Shown piece by piece: positions 36,201 to 44,983 of a DNA stretch of 64,000 nucleotides (its first letter is position 1; the number at the start of each line of letters is the position of its first letter). The notes beneath the pieces were generated by a model that saw only the letters and a program-made list of their open reading frames with translations, did not search any database and had not been told where the DNA came from. Position numbers and translations under genes: made by a program. The DNA is from Formosa sediminum (GTDB lineage Bacteria > Bacteroidota > Bacteroidia > Flavobacteriales > Flavobacteriaceae): positions 3,195,001-3,259,000 of the forward strand of contig NZ_CP041637.1 of assembly GCF_007197735.1 (NCBI RefSeq), given 5' to 3'.

Positions 36201-38675
36201 ATGAACACAAACAGAAAAAACAGACGTTATTTACTAAACGTACTCTATTTTTTAATTCCTTTAATTTCGGCTGCACAAAGCGGAACGTTACAAGGCGTTA
36301 TATTAGACGAACAAAACCAACCTATAGCTAACGTAAATATAAAAGCGGGAACAGAAGGGACACAAACTAACGAAAACGGATTTTATTTAATAAAAATTCC
36401 TAATAATACAGATATTAAAACCCGATTTACTCATATTAGTTTTAAATCTGTTACTGCTAGTTTTAATTTAAAAGATGGGGAAGTCTTTGAGTTTAACCCT
36501 GTAATGAATACCAAGGTAGAGCAAATTGCTACAGTAGTACTTTCTGGTAATAAACGCAAAGACGTTCAAGGTATAGTAACTTTAAATCCTACAGTAATTC
36601 GTAAAATTCCAGGCGCTAATCCCGGAATAGAAAACCTACTTAAAACACTTCCTGGTGTAAGTAGTAATAACGAATTAAGTACACAATATTCGGTTAGAGG
36701 TGGTAACTACGACGAAAATTTAGTTTATGTAAATGGTATTGAAGTTTACAGACCTTTTTTAGTACGATCTGGACAACAAGAAGGACTTAGTTTTGTAAAC
36801 ACAGATATGGTACAAAATGTAGATTTCTCTGCAGGTGGTTTTCAAGCAAAATATGGCGATAAATTATCTTCTGTTTTAGATATTACATATAAAAAACCTG
36901 TAGATTTTGGTATAAATGCCGATTTAAGTTTACTTGGCGGAAGTGTATCTGCAGAAGGTATTAGTAAAGATTCAAAATTTACAGGGCTTGTAGGATTACG
37001 TTATAGAGATAATAGTTTACTAGTAAATGCCAAAGAAACCGAAACAAATTACGATCCAAAATTTGCAGATATACAAGCCTATTTAACCTATCAGTTTACG
37101 GATAAATTCAGTTTAAATTTCTTAGGAAATGCATCCATAAATAAATATAACTACGAACCCGAAACACGACAAACTAACTTTGGAACATTAGACGATGCTC
37201 AAGCTTTACTTGTTTATTATGAAGGCGAAGAAAAAGATGCCTACCAAACACTTTTTGGTGCATTACAAGCCACTTATACTGTTAACGACAACTTACATTT
37301 ACATTTAGTAGGATCTACTTATCATACTACAGAAGAAGAATATTTTGATATTTTAGCTGAATATCGTTTAGGTGAAGTAAATAGCAATATTGGTGATGAA
37401 AATTTAGGTGAAGTAGAATATAGCGAAGGTATTGGTGGACAACTTAATCACGGAAGAAACGATTTAGATGCGCTTATTACCACGCTAGAACACAAAGGTA
37501 ATTATACAACTAATGGTAACGATTTTAATTGGTCTGTAAAATTTACCAATGAAGATATTAGAGACAGATTAGTAGAATGGGAAGTTATAGACTCTGCTGG
37601 ATTTTCTATAAATGCACCCGATTTTTACACACCTAACAATCAGCCATACGAGCCTTACGAAGGACCTCTTGTAGCCTACCAAAATGTTAGAGCAACCAAT
37701 AATACTACAATTAATAGAATTCAAGCGTATTTACAATGGAGTCGTCGTTTTGAATTGGGCGAGCACGAAGTCTGGGCAAATGCAGGAATTCGATCTCATT
37801 CCTGGACGGTAGATGGTGAGGACATTGAAAAAAATTCGCAAACTGTTATCAGTCCCAGAGCTCAATTTGCCATTAAACCTAACTGGAAACACGATATGCT
37901 GTTTAGAGTCTCTGGAGGTTTATATTATCAGCCGCCTTTTTATAGAGAATTAAGAGATGCAACAGGAACTGTAAATCCAGATGTTAAAGCTCAGAAATCT
38001 GTACATTTAGTATTAGGTAACGATTACAGTTTTCAAATATGGGAACGTCCTTTTAAGTTAACTACTGAAGCCTATTACAAAAACTTAACAGATGTAAACC
38101 CATACACTGTTGAAAATGTACGTATAAGATATGCCGCCAACAATAATGCTGTTGCTTACGCTTACGGCTTAGACTTAAGGTTAAATGGAGAGTTTGTACC
38201 TGGTACAGAATCTTGGTTTAGTTTTGGATATCTAAAAACAGAAGAGAACATAGACAATCGAGGGTATATTGCAAGACCCACAGATCAACGTTTAAAATTT
38301 GGAGCCTTATTTCAAGACTATGTTCCCAATATGCCTGCTATGAAAATGTACTTAAATTTAGTGTATAACACTGGACTGCCAGGAGGTTCTCCTAGCTATG
38401 CAGATCCTTATATTTACCAAACACGATTACAAGACTACAAACGTGCAGATTTAGGTTTGCAATACGTTATTGTAGATGAAAATAAAGGCTTTGATAGTGG
38501 CTGGAGAAAACCTTTTAGATACTTATCTTTTGGGTTTGAAATCTTTAATGTTTTTGATGTACAAAACTCCATTACCAATACTTGGGTTAGAGATGTATAC
38601 AGTAAAAAACAATATGCAATTCCCAATTATTTAACTCCTAGAGTGTTTAATATTAGAACTACAATGAAATTTTAA
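36201..38675 (+). CDS. TonB-dependent outer-membrane receptor
   Basis: The 824-residue protein has a signal peptide, then a carboxypeptidase-regulatory-like domain (QGVILDEQNQPIANVNIKAGTEGTQTNENGFYL) near residues 30-105 and a plug domain with GIENLLKTLPGVSSNNELSTQYSVRGGNYDENLVYVNGIEVYRPF. The rest is a beta-barrel of about 600 residues ending in Phe (RVFNIRTTMKF). The substrate is unknown; no SusD partner gene is present, so it is not a classical glycan-uptake SusC pair. It starts immediately after the M23 peptidase stop, so the two may act together at the envelope. Confidence 0.93.
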   Translation: MNTNRKNRRYLLNVLYFLIPLISAAQSGTLQGVILDEQNQPIANVNIKAGTEGTQTNENGFYLIKIPNNTDIKTRFTHISFKSVTASFNLKDGEVFEFNPVMNTKVEQIATVVLSGNKRKDVQGIVTLNPTVIRKIPGANPGIENLLKTLPGVSSNNELSTQYSVRGGNYDENLVYVNGIEVYRPFLVRSGQQEGLSFVNTDMVQNVDFSAGGFQAKYGDKLSSVLDITYKKPVDFGINADLSLLGGSVSAEGISKDSKFTGLVGLRYRDNSLLVNAKETETNYDPKFADIQAYLTYQFTDKFSLNFLGNASINKYNYEPETRQTNFGTLDDAQALLVYYEGEEKDAYQTLFGALQATYTVNDNLHLHLVGSTYHTTEEEYFDILAEYRLGEVNSNIGDENLGEVEYSEGIGGQLNHGRNDLDALITTLEHKGNYTTNGNDFNWSVKFTNEDIRDRLVEWEVIDSAGFSINAPDFYTPNNQPYEPYEGPLVAYQNVRATNNTTINRIQAYLQWSRRFELGEHEVWANAGIRSHSWTVDGEDIEKNSQTVISPRAQFAIKPNWKHDMLFRVSGGLYYQPPFYRELRDATGTVNPDVKAQKSVHLVLGNDYSFQIWERPFKLTTEAYYKNLTDVNPYTVENVRIRYAANNNAVAYAYGLDLRLNGEFVPGTESWFSFGYLKTEENIDNRGYIARPTDQRLKFGALFQDYVPNMPAMKMYLNLVYNTGLPGGSPSYADPYIYQTRLQDYKRADLGLQYVIVDENKGFDSGWRKPFRYLSFGFEIFNVFDVQNSITNTWVRDVYSKKQYAIPNYLTPRVFNIRTTMKF

Positions 38676-38749
38676 AAACGTAATTTTAATAATTACATAT
38701 CGTGTAATAAATTAGATTATTAATTAAAATTAAGATAAAAACTTAGAAT

Positions 38750-39265
38750 TTGAATTATACATTTAGGTTAGCCGAGTTGTCTGAAGTCCCTATAATATGG
38801 GAAATTTTAAAGCATGCTATAAAACGTAGAAAAGAAGATGGTAGTAACCAATGGCAAGACGGTTATCCAAACCCAGAAGTTATAACCAACGATATTAAAA
38901 AAAGAGTCGGTTTTGTACTTACAATAAACAACCACATTGTAGGATATACAGCAATACTTATAAACGACGAACCCGAATATAACAACATTAAGGGAAGTTG
39001 GCTTACTAATACAGATTTTGTGGTTTTTCATAGAATAGCTATAGCTAACACACATTTAAATAAAGGTTATGCCAAACTCATCTTAAAAAACATAGAAACC
39101 TATGCTATTAAAAATAAAATTTATAGCATAAAAGCAGACACAAATTTTGATAATAATGGCATGCTAAAACTATTTGAAACACATAATTATATTTATTGTG
39201 GTGAAGTTTATTTTAGAGGCAGCCCAAGAAAAGCTTTCGAGAAAGTCTTACATATATCGTCTTAG
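38750..39265 (+). CDS. GNAT family N-acetyltransferase
   Basis: The 171-residue protein starts with TTG at 38750. A TAG stop lies two codons upstream in frame, and no early ATG would keep the N-terminal YTFRLAELSEVPIIWEIL strand and helix. The acetyl-CoA motif is VFHRIAIANTHLNKGYAKLILKNIE (around residues 89-113), a GNAT motif A with the RxxGxG-like loop partly degenerate (NTHLNKGYAK). The substrate is unknown. The gene stands alone 74 bases after the TonB receptor gene. Confidence 0.8.
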   Translation: MNYTFRLAELSEVPIIWEILKHAIKRRKEDGSNQWQDGYPNPEVITNDIKKRVGFVLTINNHIVGYTAILINDEPEYNNIKGSWLTNTDFVVFHRIAIANTHLNKGYAKLILKNIETYAIKNKIYSIKADTNFDNNGMLKLFETHNYIYCGEVYFRGSPRKAFEKVLHISS

Positions 39266-39484
39266 ATTAAATGGCTATAATTGCTATTTAATTAACTCAT
39301 ACAACAACCTGTCTTTCAATAAGATTAATTACAAATAAAATTTAATTTTTAAACGACAATAGAAGAGTTTATACAGTACAACAACCTAACTTTACAACGA
39401 TTAAGTAAAATTTACATAAAATTAACAGGTAATTGAGCATATAAACATATCAATTTTAATGTACTTTTTAATGATGTTGCAACA

Positions 39485-39492
39485 TATATTTG
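39485..39492 (+). promoter_or_regulatory. Putative promoter -7 element for the orphan 56-residue ORF
   Basis: TATATTTG fits TAnnTTTG 22 bases upstream of the ATG at 39515. The -33 region shows no clean TTTG. Confidence 0.4.
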
Positions 39493-39514
39493 CACTTTAA
39501 AATGTTATAAAATC

Positions 39515-39685
39515 ATGTTTATATCACAAGGATACTACTGTTATCAAGTACATCAAGAAAAGAGTTTAAACTCTAAAACAAAAGACGCTAAAATAGCTAA
39601 GCCGGCTCCTGCTGAGTTCAATATTTTTAAAACTTTAAAACAAATTTTCAGTTATAAAAAACACACATACCAATCTTGTAAATAA
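39515..39685 (+). CDS. Orphan small protein (56 residues)
   Basis: The frame from ATG 39515 to TAA 39683-39685 encodes a 56-residue soluble, basic peptide. It starts MFISQGYYCYQVHQEKSLNS, has KIAKPAPAEFNIFKTLKQIF in the middle and ends in Cys-Lys. There is no signal peptide, membrane segment or family motif that I recognise. It is flanked by a promoter-like box and a strong terminator 30 bases after the stop, which argues that the region is a real transcript. It could be a small protein gene or a leader or regulatory RNA that happens to contain an ORF. Confidence 0.5.
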   Translation: MFISQGYYCYQVHQEKSLNSKTKDAKIAKPAPAEFNIFKTLKQIFSYKKHTYQSCK

Positions 39686-39714
39686 TTTACGTTTACATTT
39701 TTGATTTAAATTAT

Positions 39715-39756
39715 ACCATACGTTTAATTAGTATTAAGCGTATGGTGTTTTTTTTT
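39715..39756 (+). terminator. Strong intrinsic terminator after the orphan small ORF
   Basis: ACCATACG(TTTAAT) and (ATTAAG)CGTATGGT form a 14-pair stem with one G-T pair and a TAGT loop, followed by a run of nine T. No annotated gene other than the 56-codon ORF lies upstream for more than 400 bases on this strand. Confidence 0.92.
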
Positions 39757-40007
39757 ATAGCTACTTTCTTGCTTTTATATAAGCACCTTTTATAGCTTTT
39801 TATTAAACTTAATTTTAATACTCTACCCTATTCTTTATTTGTTTTAAAATTATTTAAAAACTCCCAATCTTAATACCTACAAATTTATAATTATTTAAAT
39901 ATTTTATTATTTGGCAGGTTTTAAAGTTATTTCATTAAATATTAAATCACAAAATAGTATATTGACTTGCATTATAACATCTCACTCTTATACTTTTAAA
40001 TAAAATT
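39757..40007. other. AT-rich intergenic region without recognisable genes
   Basis: I see no ORF of note and no strong hairpin between the terminator and the penicillin-acylase gene. The promoter of that gene should be here, but no clear TAnnTTTG pair is obvious near its ATG. Confidence 0.5.
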
Positions 40008-42197
40008 ATGTATCGACACCTTTTTATTGTTTTTCTTATAACTTTAATAGGCTGTAAGAAAGTTGAAAAAACACTCACAGCAGAAGAAATGCGTTGGCAA
40101 CATCATACCAAGAATATAGAAATTATAAGAGATGATTACGGTGTGCCTCATATTTACGGGCAAACAGATGCAGATGCTGTGTTTGGTCTATTATATGCCC
40201 AATGTGAAGACGATTTTAATCGTGTAGAGCGGAATTATATTTGGGCTATAGGCAGACTTGCAGAAGTTGAAGGGGAACAAGCGCTTTATAGTGATTTGCG
40301 AGCTAATTTATACATGACCAAAGACGAGGCTATTGCAAACTATAATAATAGTCCGATATGGTTACAAAAATTATGTATTGCTTTTGCAGATGGTATAAAT
40401 TACTATCTAAAAACGCATCCAGATGTACAACCTAAACTATTAACTCATTTTGAACCTTGGATGCCCATGTATTTTAGTGAAGGCTCTATTGGTGGAGATA
40501 TAGAACGAATTTCTACTAAAAAAATAAAGTCTTTTTACGCGCCTGATTCAGACGATAAATTAGCCGTAAACGAAGGATTAATCAGACTTAAAGACGATGA
40601 ACCTCGAGGTTCTAATGGCTTTGCTATTTCTGGTAGTAAAACAAAATCAGGAAATGCCATGCTACTCATTAATCCGCATACATCGTTTTTTTTCCGTGGC
40701 GAAGTACATGTAGTAAGTGAAGAAGGTTTAAATGCTTATGGCGCGGTAACCTGGGGACAGTTTTTTGTATACCAAGGATTTAACGAAAAAACAGGTTGGA
40801 TGCATACTTCTACAGGAACAGACATTATTGATGAATTTGAAGAAACTATAGTTAAGGATGGTACTAAAACGTCCTATCAATACGGTGAAAATTTGCGTTC
40901 AGTAGATTCTTTAAAAGTTACACTAAATTACAAATTGGCTGATGGAAATACCACTGATAAAACCTTTACAATATATAGAACACATCACGGACCTATAACT
41001 CATGCAAATGCTGATAAGTGGGTAGCTACAGCATTAATGTGGAGTCCTATAAAAGCATTAGAACAATCTTTTACACGAACAAAAAAATCTAATCACGAAG
41101 GGTTTTATAATATGATGAAAATGCGAACTAATTCATCTAACAATACGGTATATGCAGACGCCGATGGAACCATTGCGTATTATCACGGTAACTTTATACC
41201 GAAACGAAATGAAAAATTTGATTACACAAAAGCTGTAGACGGTAGTAACCCGGAGACAGATTGGAAGGGAATTCATGATTTGGAAGACAATATTTTTGTT
41301 TTAAATCCACCTAATGGTTGGATACAAAACTGTAACTCTACGCCTTTTACAAGTGCCGCAGAATATAGTCCAAAACCAGAAGCATACCCAAAATACATGA
41401 CCTCTTTTCCAGAGAATTTTAGAGGCATACATGCTATTCCGTTACTTACAGAAGCGAAAGAGTTAACTTTAGATGGATTAATTAATTTAACCTACGACTC
41501 CTATTTACCAGGCGCAGAACTTCTAATTAATGGTTTACTTGAAGCTGCAAAACAAGCAGCACCTGAAAATCAAGATACAAAAGATGCTCTAGAACTTTTA
41601 ACACAATGGGACTTTAGAGTTTCAACCGAATCGGTACAAATGACTCTAGCACAATTTTATTTGAATGCTTATTTAGCATCTGATATTATAAAACAAAATC
41701 GTTTAAAACGAATGGATGCCTTTAATTATATGAGTAATGAAGCACCAGTAAGCGAACGTATTAAAATATTTGAGCTGGCTTTAGAAGAATTAAAATTAGA
41801 TTTTGGTACTTGGAAAACACCTTGGGGAGAATTTAATAGATACCAAAGAAATGACGGAGCTATCGTACAAAAATTTGATGATAAAAAGCCTAGTATTCCT
41901 GTAGGTATGGCCTCGGGAACCTGGGGCGCTCTAGCTTCTTTTGGTACTAAATTTGGAGCAGATACCAAACGCCAATATGGTACATCTGGAAATAGTTTTG
42001 TAGCTGTTGTAGAGTTTGGAACTAAAGTAAAAGCAAAAAGTTTATTAGCAGGTGGACAAAGTAGTAATCCAAAATCATCACATTTTAGTGACCAATCGCA
42101 ACGCTATGCTGATGCAAAATTTAAGGATGTAGCTTTTTATAGGAGTGATGTTGAAAAACGAGCTGAAACTATTTATCATCCAGGTGATCAACATTAA
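40008..42197 (+). CDS. Penicillin acylase family lipoprotein (Ntn hydrolase)
   Basis: The 729-residue protein has a lipoprotein signal (FLITLIGC, Cys16). It has the N-terminal-nucleophile hydrolase layout: an alpha-chain region to about residue 200, then the processing site in EPRGSNGFAISGSKT with Ser202 as the predicted new N-terminus of the beta chain. Conserved features include DDYGVPHIYGQTDADAVFG near residue 42, LLINPHTSF and GTDIIDEFEET. The family cleaves amides such as penicillins and acyl-homoserine lactones. It is exported and lipid-anchored, so the substrate should be outside the cytoplasm, but it is not known. The gene stands alone. Confidence 0.92.
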   Translation: MYRHLFIVFLITLIGCKKVEKTLTAEEMRWQHHTKNIEIIRDDYGVPHIYGQTDADAVFGLLYAQCEDDFNRVERNYIWAIGRLAEVEGEQALYSDLRANLYMTKDEAIANYNNSPIWLQKLCIAFADGINYYLKTHPDVQPKLLTHFEPWMPMYFSEGSIGGDIERISTKKIKSFYAPDSDDKLAVNEGLIRLKDDEPRGSNGFAISGSKTKSGNAMLLINPHTSFFFRGEVHVVSEEGLNAYGAVTWGQFFVYQGFNEKTGWMHTSTGTDIIDEFEETIVKDGTKTSYQYGENLRSVDSLKVTLNYKLADGNTTDKTFTIYRTHHGPITHANADKWVATALMWSPIKALEQSFTRTKKSNHEGFYNMMKMRTNSSNNTVYADADGTIAYYHGNFIPKRNEKFDYTKAVDGSNPETDWKGIHDLEDNIFVLNPPNGWIQNCNSTPFTSAAEYSPKPEAYPKYMTSFPENFRGIHAIPLLTEAKELTLDGLINLTYDSYLPGAELLINGLLEAAKQAAPENQDTKDALELLTQWDFRVSTESVQMTLAQFYLNAYLASDIIKQNRLKRMDAFNYMSNEAPVSERIKIFELALEELKLDFGTWKTPWGEFNRYQRNDGAIVQKFDDKKPSIPVGMASGTWGALASFGTKFGADTKRQYGTSGNSFVAVVEFGTKVKAKSLLAGGQSSNPKSSHFSDQSQRYADAKFKDVAFYRSDVEKRAETIYHPGDQH

Positions 42198-42491
42198 ATC
42201 TAGTGATACTGTTTTTACCTTAAAAAGAATAGAAGTCGCTTAAATTAGAAATCCAGTTTTTTTAAACGATTAATTTATGTTTTATAATTTACTATATCCC
42301 TAACTTCTGTGTACCGATCTTGGTCAAAACTATTAATAATGTATGTTAGAATTAATTACTTATACAGTGTTGGATATCCCAAAAACTAACAACAAAACAT
42401 ATAAATCTTTAAATTTTAATAAAGCTTGTACTAACCTTTACTTAAAAAGATAAGCAATTAAAGTAAACACAAATACATTAAAATAATCAAT
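42198..42491. other. Intergenic region without recognisable genes
   Basis: The stretch between the penicillin acylase and the terminator of the next, convergent gene is AT-rich. I see no ORF above 40 codons, no repeat and no hairpin worth naming. Confidence 0.5.
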
Positions 42492-42527
42492 AAAAAACCA
42501 GTAACTCTAATATAAATTACTGGTTTT
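42492..42527 (-). terminator. Terminator of the orphan lipoprotein gene at 42548
   Basis: AAAACCAGTAA and TTACTGGTTTT pair perfectly with a 12-base loop, and T residues follow on the minus strand. Confidence 0.85.
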
Positions 42528-42547
42528 AGATTTATTTAAGATGTATA

Positions 42548-43393
42548 TTAATCTATAATAGTTCCTGACATATTTAATTGAGCGGGTTTATAGCCAATAT
42601 CCTTTATATATTCACTGGTAGACACATCTTCGTACACTATGTATCTTAAATTTTCTTGAAAATACATATTAAATAATGCTGTTGCAGTATAGGTTCCTGT
42701 AACACTTGCTCCGGCATAGACATTAACATATCCTTGCTGCTTAGGATTTAAATTAGCTGCTTCGGGTATGCTCAAAGTAGTACTAAAAATATTAGCACCT
42801 GCTGCTTCTGGTGTTGTTATATTTATATAATTATTAGTTCGTAAAGTAAGTCTAATAGGATAATTTCCAACATTAGTCCACGTATCTACTTCTAAACCTG
42901 CATAAGTTTTGTTAACTGGTGAATCTGGGATTGTTATGACTGAATTATTAAACAATATGGGCTGCTGTGTATCTACTATAATTCGATATACTTTAGCATT
43001 TGTTTGATCGGAGTTAGAGACTTTAAAATCGACTGTATTAGGATAACTAAAATCTATAGGTTCGCCAACGCTAGCTGTATAAGGTTTAAATTCTTCTTCG
43101 TTTACCCTATAAGATAATGAGGTCCCTTCAAATTCTATTGTTGGTGTAAGACTTGAATAATTTACTGGTGATGGAAATAAGCAAACCACTAAAGAATCTA
43201 CTGTATATACTTTAGATGCTAAAACTGAAAATGTGTGATCTTTAGATAACATATTAAAACTCGATATGGCTAATTTTTCATCAGTAGTTTCTGCTTCTTC
43301 TTTTTGATCGTCATCATTAGAAGTACAATTTGAGAATAAAACAGTAACTGTTAGTAAAAGATAAATTTGAAAATGCTTTTTTAGGTGTTTCAT
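42548..43393 (-). CDS. Hypothetical lipoprotein with Ig-like beta-rich body
   Basis: The start is set at ATG 43393, which gives 281 residues; a TTG at 43441 would add a non-signal extension. The N-terminus (KHLKKHFQIYLLLTVTVLFSNC, then TSNDDDQKEE) is a lipoprotein signal followed by an acidic linker, as in surface-exposed Bacteroidota lipoproteins. The mature region has repeating beta-strand patterns (SSLTPTIEFEGTSLSYRV, KVYRIIVDTQQPI) recalling DUF5018-like domains. No enzyme motif is visible. A terminator follows. Confidence 0.6.
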   Translation of the reverse strand: MKHLKKHFQIYLLLTVTVLFSNCTSNDDDQKEEAETTDEKLAISSFNMLSKDHTFSVLASKVYTVDSLVVCLFPSPVNYSSLTPTIEFEGTSLSYRVNEEEFKPYTASVGEPIDFSYPNTVDFKVSNSDQTNAKVYRIIVDTQQPILFNNSVITIPDSPVNKTYAGLEVDTWTNVGNYPIRLTLRTNNYINITTPEAAGANIFSTTLSIPEAANLNPKQQGYVNVYAGASVTGTYTATALFNMYFQENLRYIVYEDVSTSEYIKDIGYKPAQLNMSGTIID

Positions 43394-43572
43394 AAATAGA
43401 CAGTAAATTAGTTTATATTCTCTTAGCAATAGTCCTGCCAAAACAAAAGGTTTATTTTTAAAATTGAATTTAAATTAGTTGTTACTCTGTATTAGCCCTG
43501 ATTGCAACGGCATCCTTTTTTATTTTTCTTAAAAAAGATATAGTGAAAAGCAGGTTTCCGCTTCTAAATCAC

Positions 43573-44493
43573 TTAAATAAGTTTTAAAATTTTATCTATA
43601 TTTTCTTTGTGTGCAAGATCGGATCCTTCACTTAAAGTGGCGGCTACACCACATGCAACACCCCAACGCAGCATATTTTTAGGCGTTTTTTCTTGAGTAA
43701 TAGCATATATTAGGCCTGCTACCATACTATCTCCTGCTCCTATGGTACTATTTACAGAAATTACTGGAGCTGCAACATATTCTATACCATGATTATGAGC
43801 TATAAATGCGCCATCTTTACCTAATGAGACTACAACATACTGTGCAATCTGGTCTGCTACCATTTTTAAAGCAAATGCTTCGCGTTCAGACTTAGTTAAA
43901 CTTTCTTTACCGGCTAAACGTGCCAATTCTTTTTGGTTAGGTTTAATTAAAAACAATTGATTTTTTAAAACTTCATGAAAAACCGGTCCAGAAGTATCTA
44001 CAATAACTTTAACTTCTTGTGCTTTTAAATTTTGAATTAATTTTGAGTAATAATGCGTTGGTAAACCTACAGGTAAACTCCCACTTATTACAAATATATC
44101 TCCTGCTGATAAGTGTTTATTTATTAATTGTTCTATGGGTTCTAATTCTGTTTCTGAAAACGGACTTGTAGGCATTCCAAACCGATATTGCAGTTTAGTT
44201 TTGGTATTAAATACTGCGAAATTTTCTCTAGTTAAATTTGAAATTGGAGTGCTTATCACATTAACATGTTGTTCTTTAAGCAGCTCGACTAAATGTTCTC
44301 CGGTTTTACCTCCAAAAGGAAATAAACAGTCACTTTCTATACCTAAACGATGCAATACTCTAGAAATATTAACACCTCCACCACCAGGATGATAGGTAAT
44401 GTCGTAACATTCTAATTTATCGAATGGTGTAATATCATCTACTTTTGCACTTTTATCTAAGGCCGGATTTATGGTAAGTGTTATAACTTTCAT
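43573..44493 (-). CDS. pfkB: PfkB-type 6-phosphofructokinase / hexose-phosphate kinase
   Basis: The 306-residue protein is a ribokinase-family sugar-phosphate kinase, closest to E. coli PfkB and 1-phosphofructokinase. Shared blocks are TLTINPALDKS at the N-terminus, HPGGGGVNISRVLHRLG near residue 35, VISGSLPVGLP near residue 134, LIKPNQKEL near residue 183 and the catalytic GAGDSMVAGL (252-261, Asp255 as base). It phosphorylates fructose-6-phosphate or a related hexose phosphate. A PfkA-type gene also lies in the window (51383), so this one may serve another sugar phosphate or the gluconeogenic balance. It is 28 bases upstream of the ABM protein gene's end on the same strand. Confidence 0.88.
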   Translation of the reverse strand: MKVITLTINPALDKSAKVDDITPFDKLECYDITYHPGGGGVNISRVLHRLGIESDCLFPFGGKTGEHLVELLKEQHVNVISTPISNLTRENFAVFNTKTKLQYRFGMPTSPFSETELEPIEQLINKHLSAGDIFVISGSLPVGLPTHYYSKLIQNLKAQEVKVIVDTSGPVFHEVLKNQLFLIKPNQKELARLAGKESLTKSEREAFALKMVADQIAQYVVVSLGKDGAFIAHNHGIEYVAAPVISVNSTIGAGDSMVAGLIYAITQEKTPKNMLRWGVACGVAATLSEGSDLAHKENIDKILKLI

Positions 44494-44521
44494 AGATTAA
44501 ATTTACTTTTATATTAAAGTT

Positions 44522-44812
44522 TTAAATTAATGTTTCGTAATGCTCTACTGTTGGAAATGGGCTATAATAATGGTGTAGTAATGCTTTCCATTTTAAATAT
44601 TCTGGAGCTGTTCTAAACCCAATATTATGATGCGCTACAGTTTCCCAATTTACTAGTAAAATATATTTATAATCTGTTTCTATACATTTTTTTAAAGTAT
44701 GGTTTACATAGCCTTCTATAGCACTTATGTATTGACCTGCTAAGCGAAAATCGTTTTCAAACCGCTCCTGCTGTCCTGCTTTTATATTTAAAATAGCTAC
44801 TTCTAAAATCAT
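44522..44812 (-). CDS. Antibiotic biosynthesis monooxygenase (ABM) domain protein
   Basis: The 96-residue protein is a single ferredoxin-like ABM domain (MILEVAILNIKAGQQERFENDF, then YILLVNWETVAHHNIGFR). The family includes cofactor-free monooxygenases and heme-degrading proteins, but many members have no known reaction. A conserved His pair (HH in VAHHNIGF) is kept. The gene is 28 bases upstream of pfkB and co-directional with it. Confidence 0.85.
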   Translation of the reverse strand: MILEVAILNIKAGQQERFENDFRLAGQYISAIEGYVNHTLKKCIETDYKYILLVNWETVAHHNIGFRTAPEYLKWKALLHHYYSPFPTVEHYETLI

Positions 44813-44983
44813 TTTTTTGTTCTATTTTTCAGTTTTTATTTCACTAAACTTAAACTGTTTACACCTATAAATTCTTACGAATTAAAGTACTCTACATACT
44901 CTTTTTTATTCTTAAATTAATTATATATTTTAATTTTCCTTTTAAAAAAAACAAGGATAAAAAAACAACTGATTTTTATTTTG

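Noticed and set aside
36201-38675. SusC/SusD glycan-uptake pair
   Set aside because: The TonB receptor lacks an adjacent SusD-like lipoprotein and sits beside an M23 peptidase, so it was called a generic TonB receptor.
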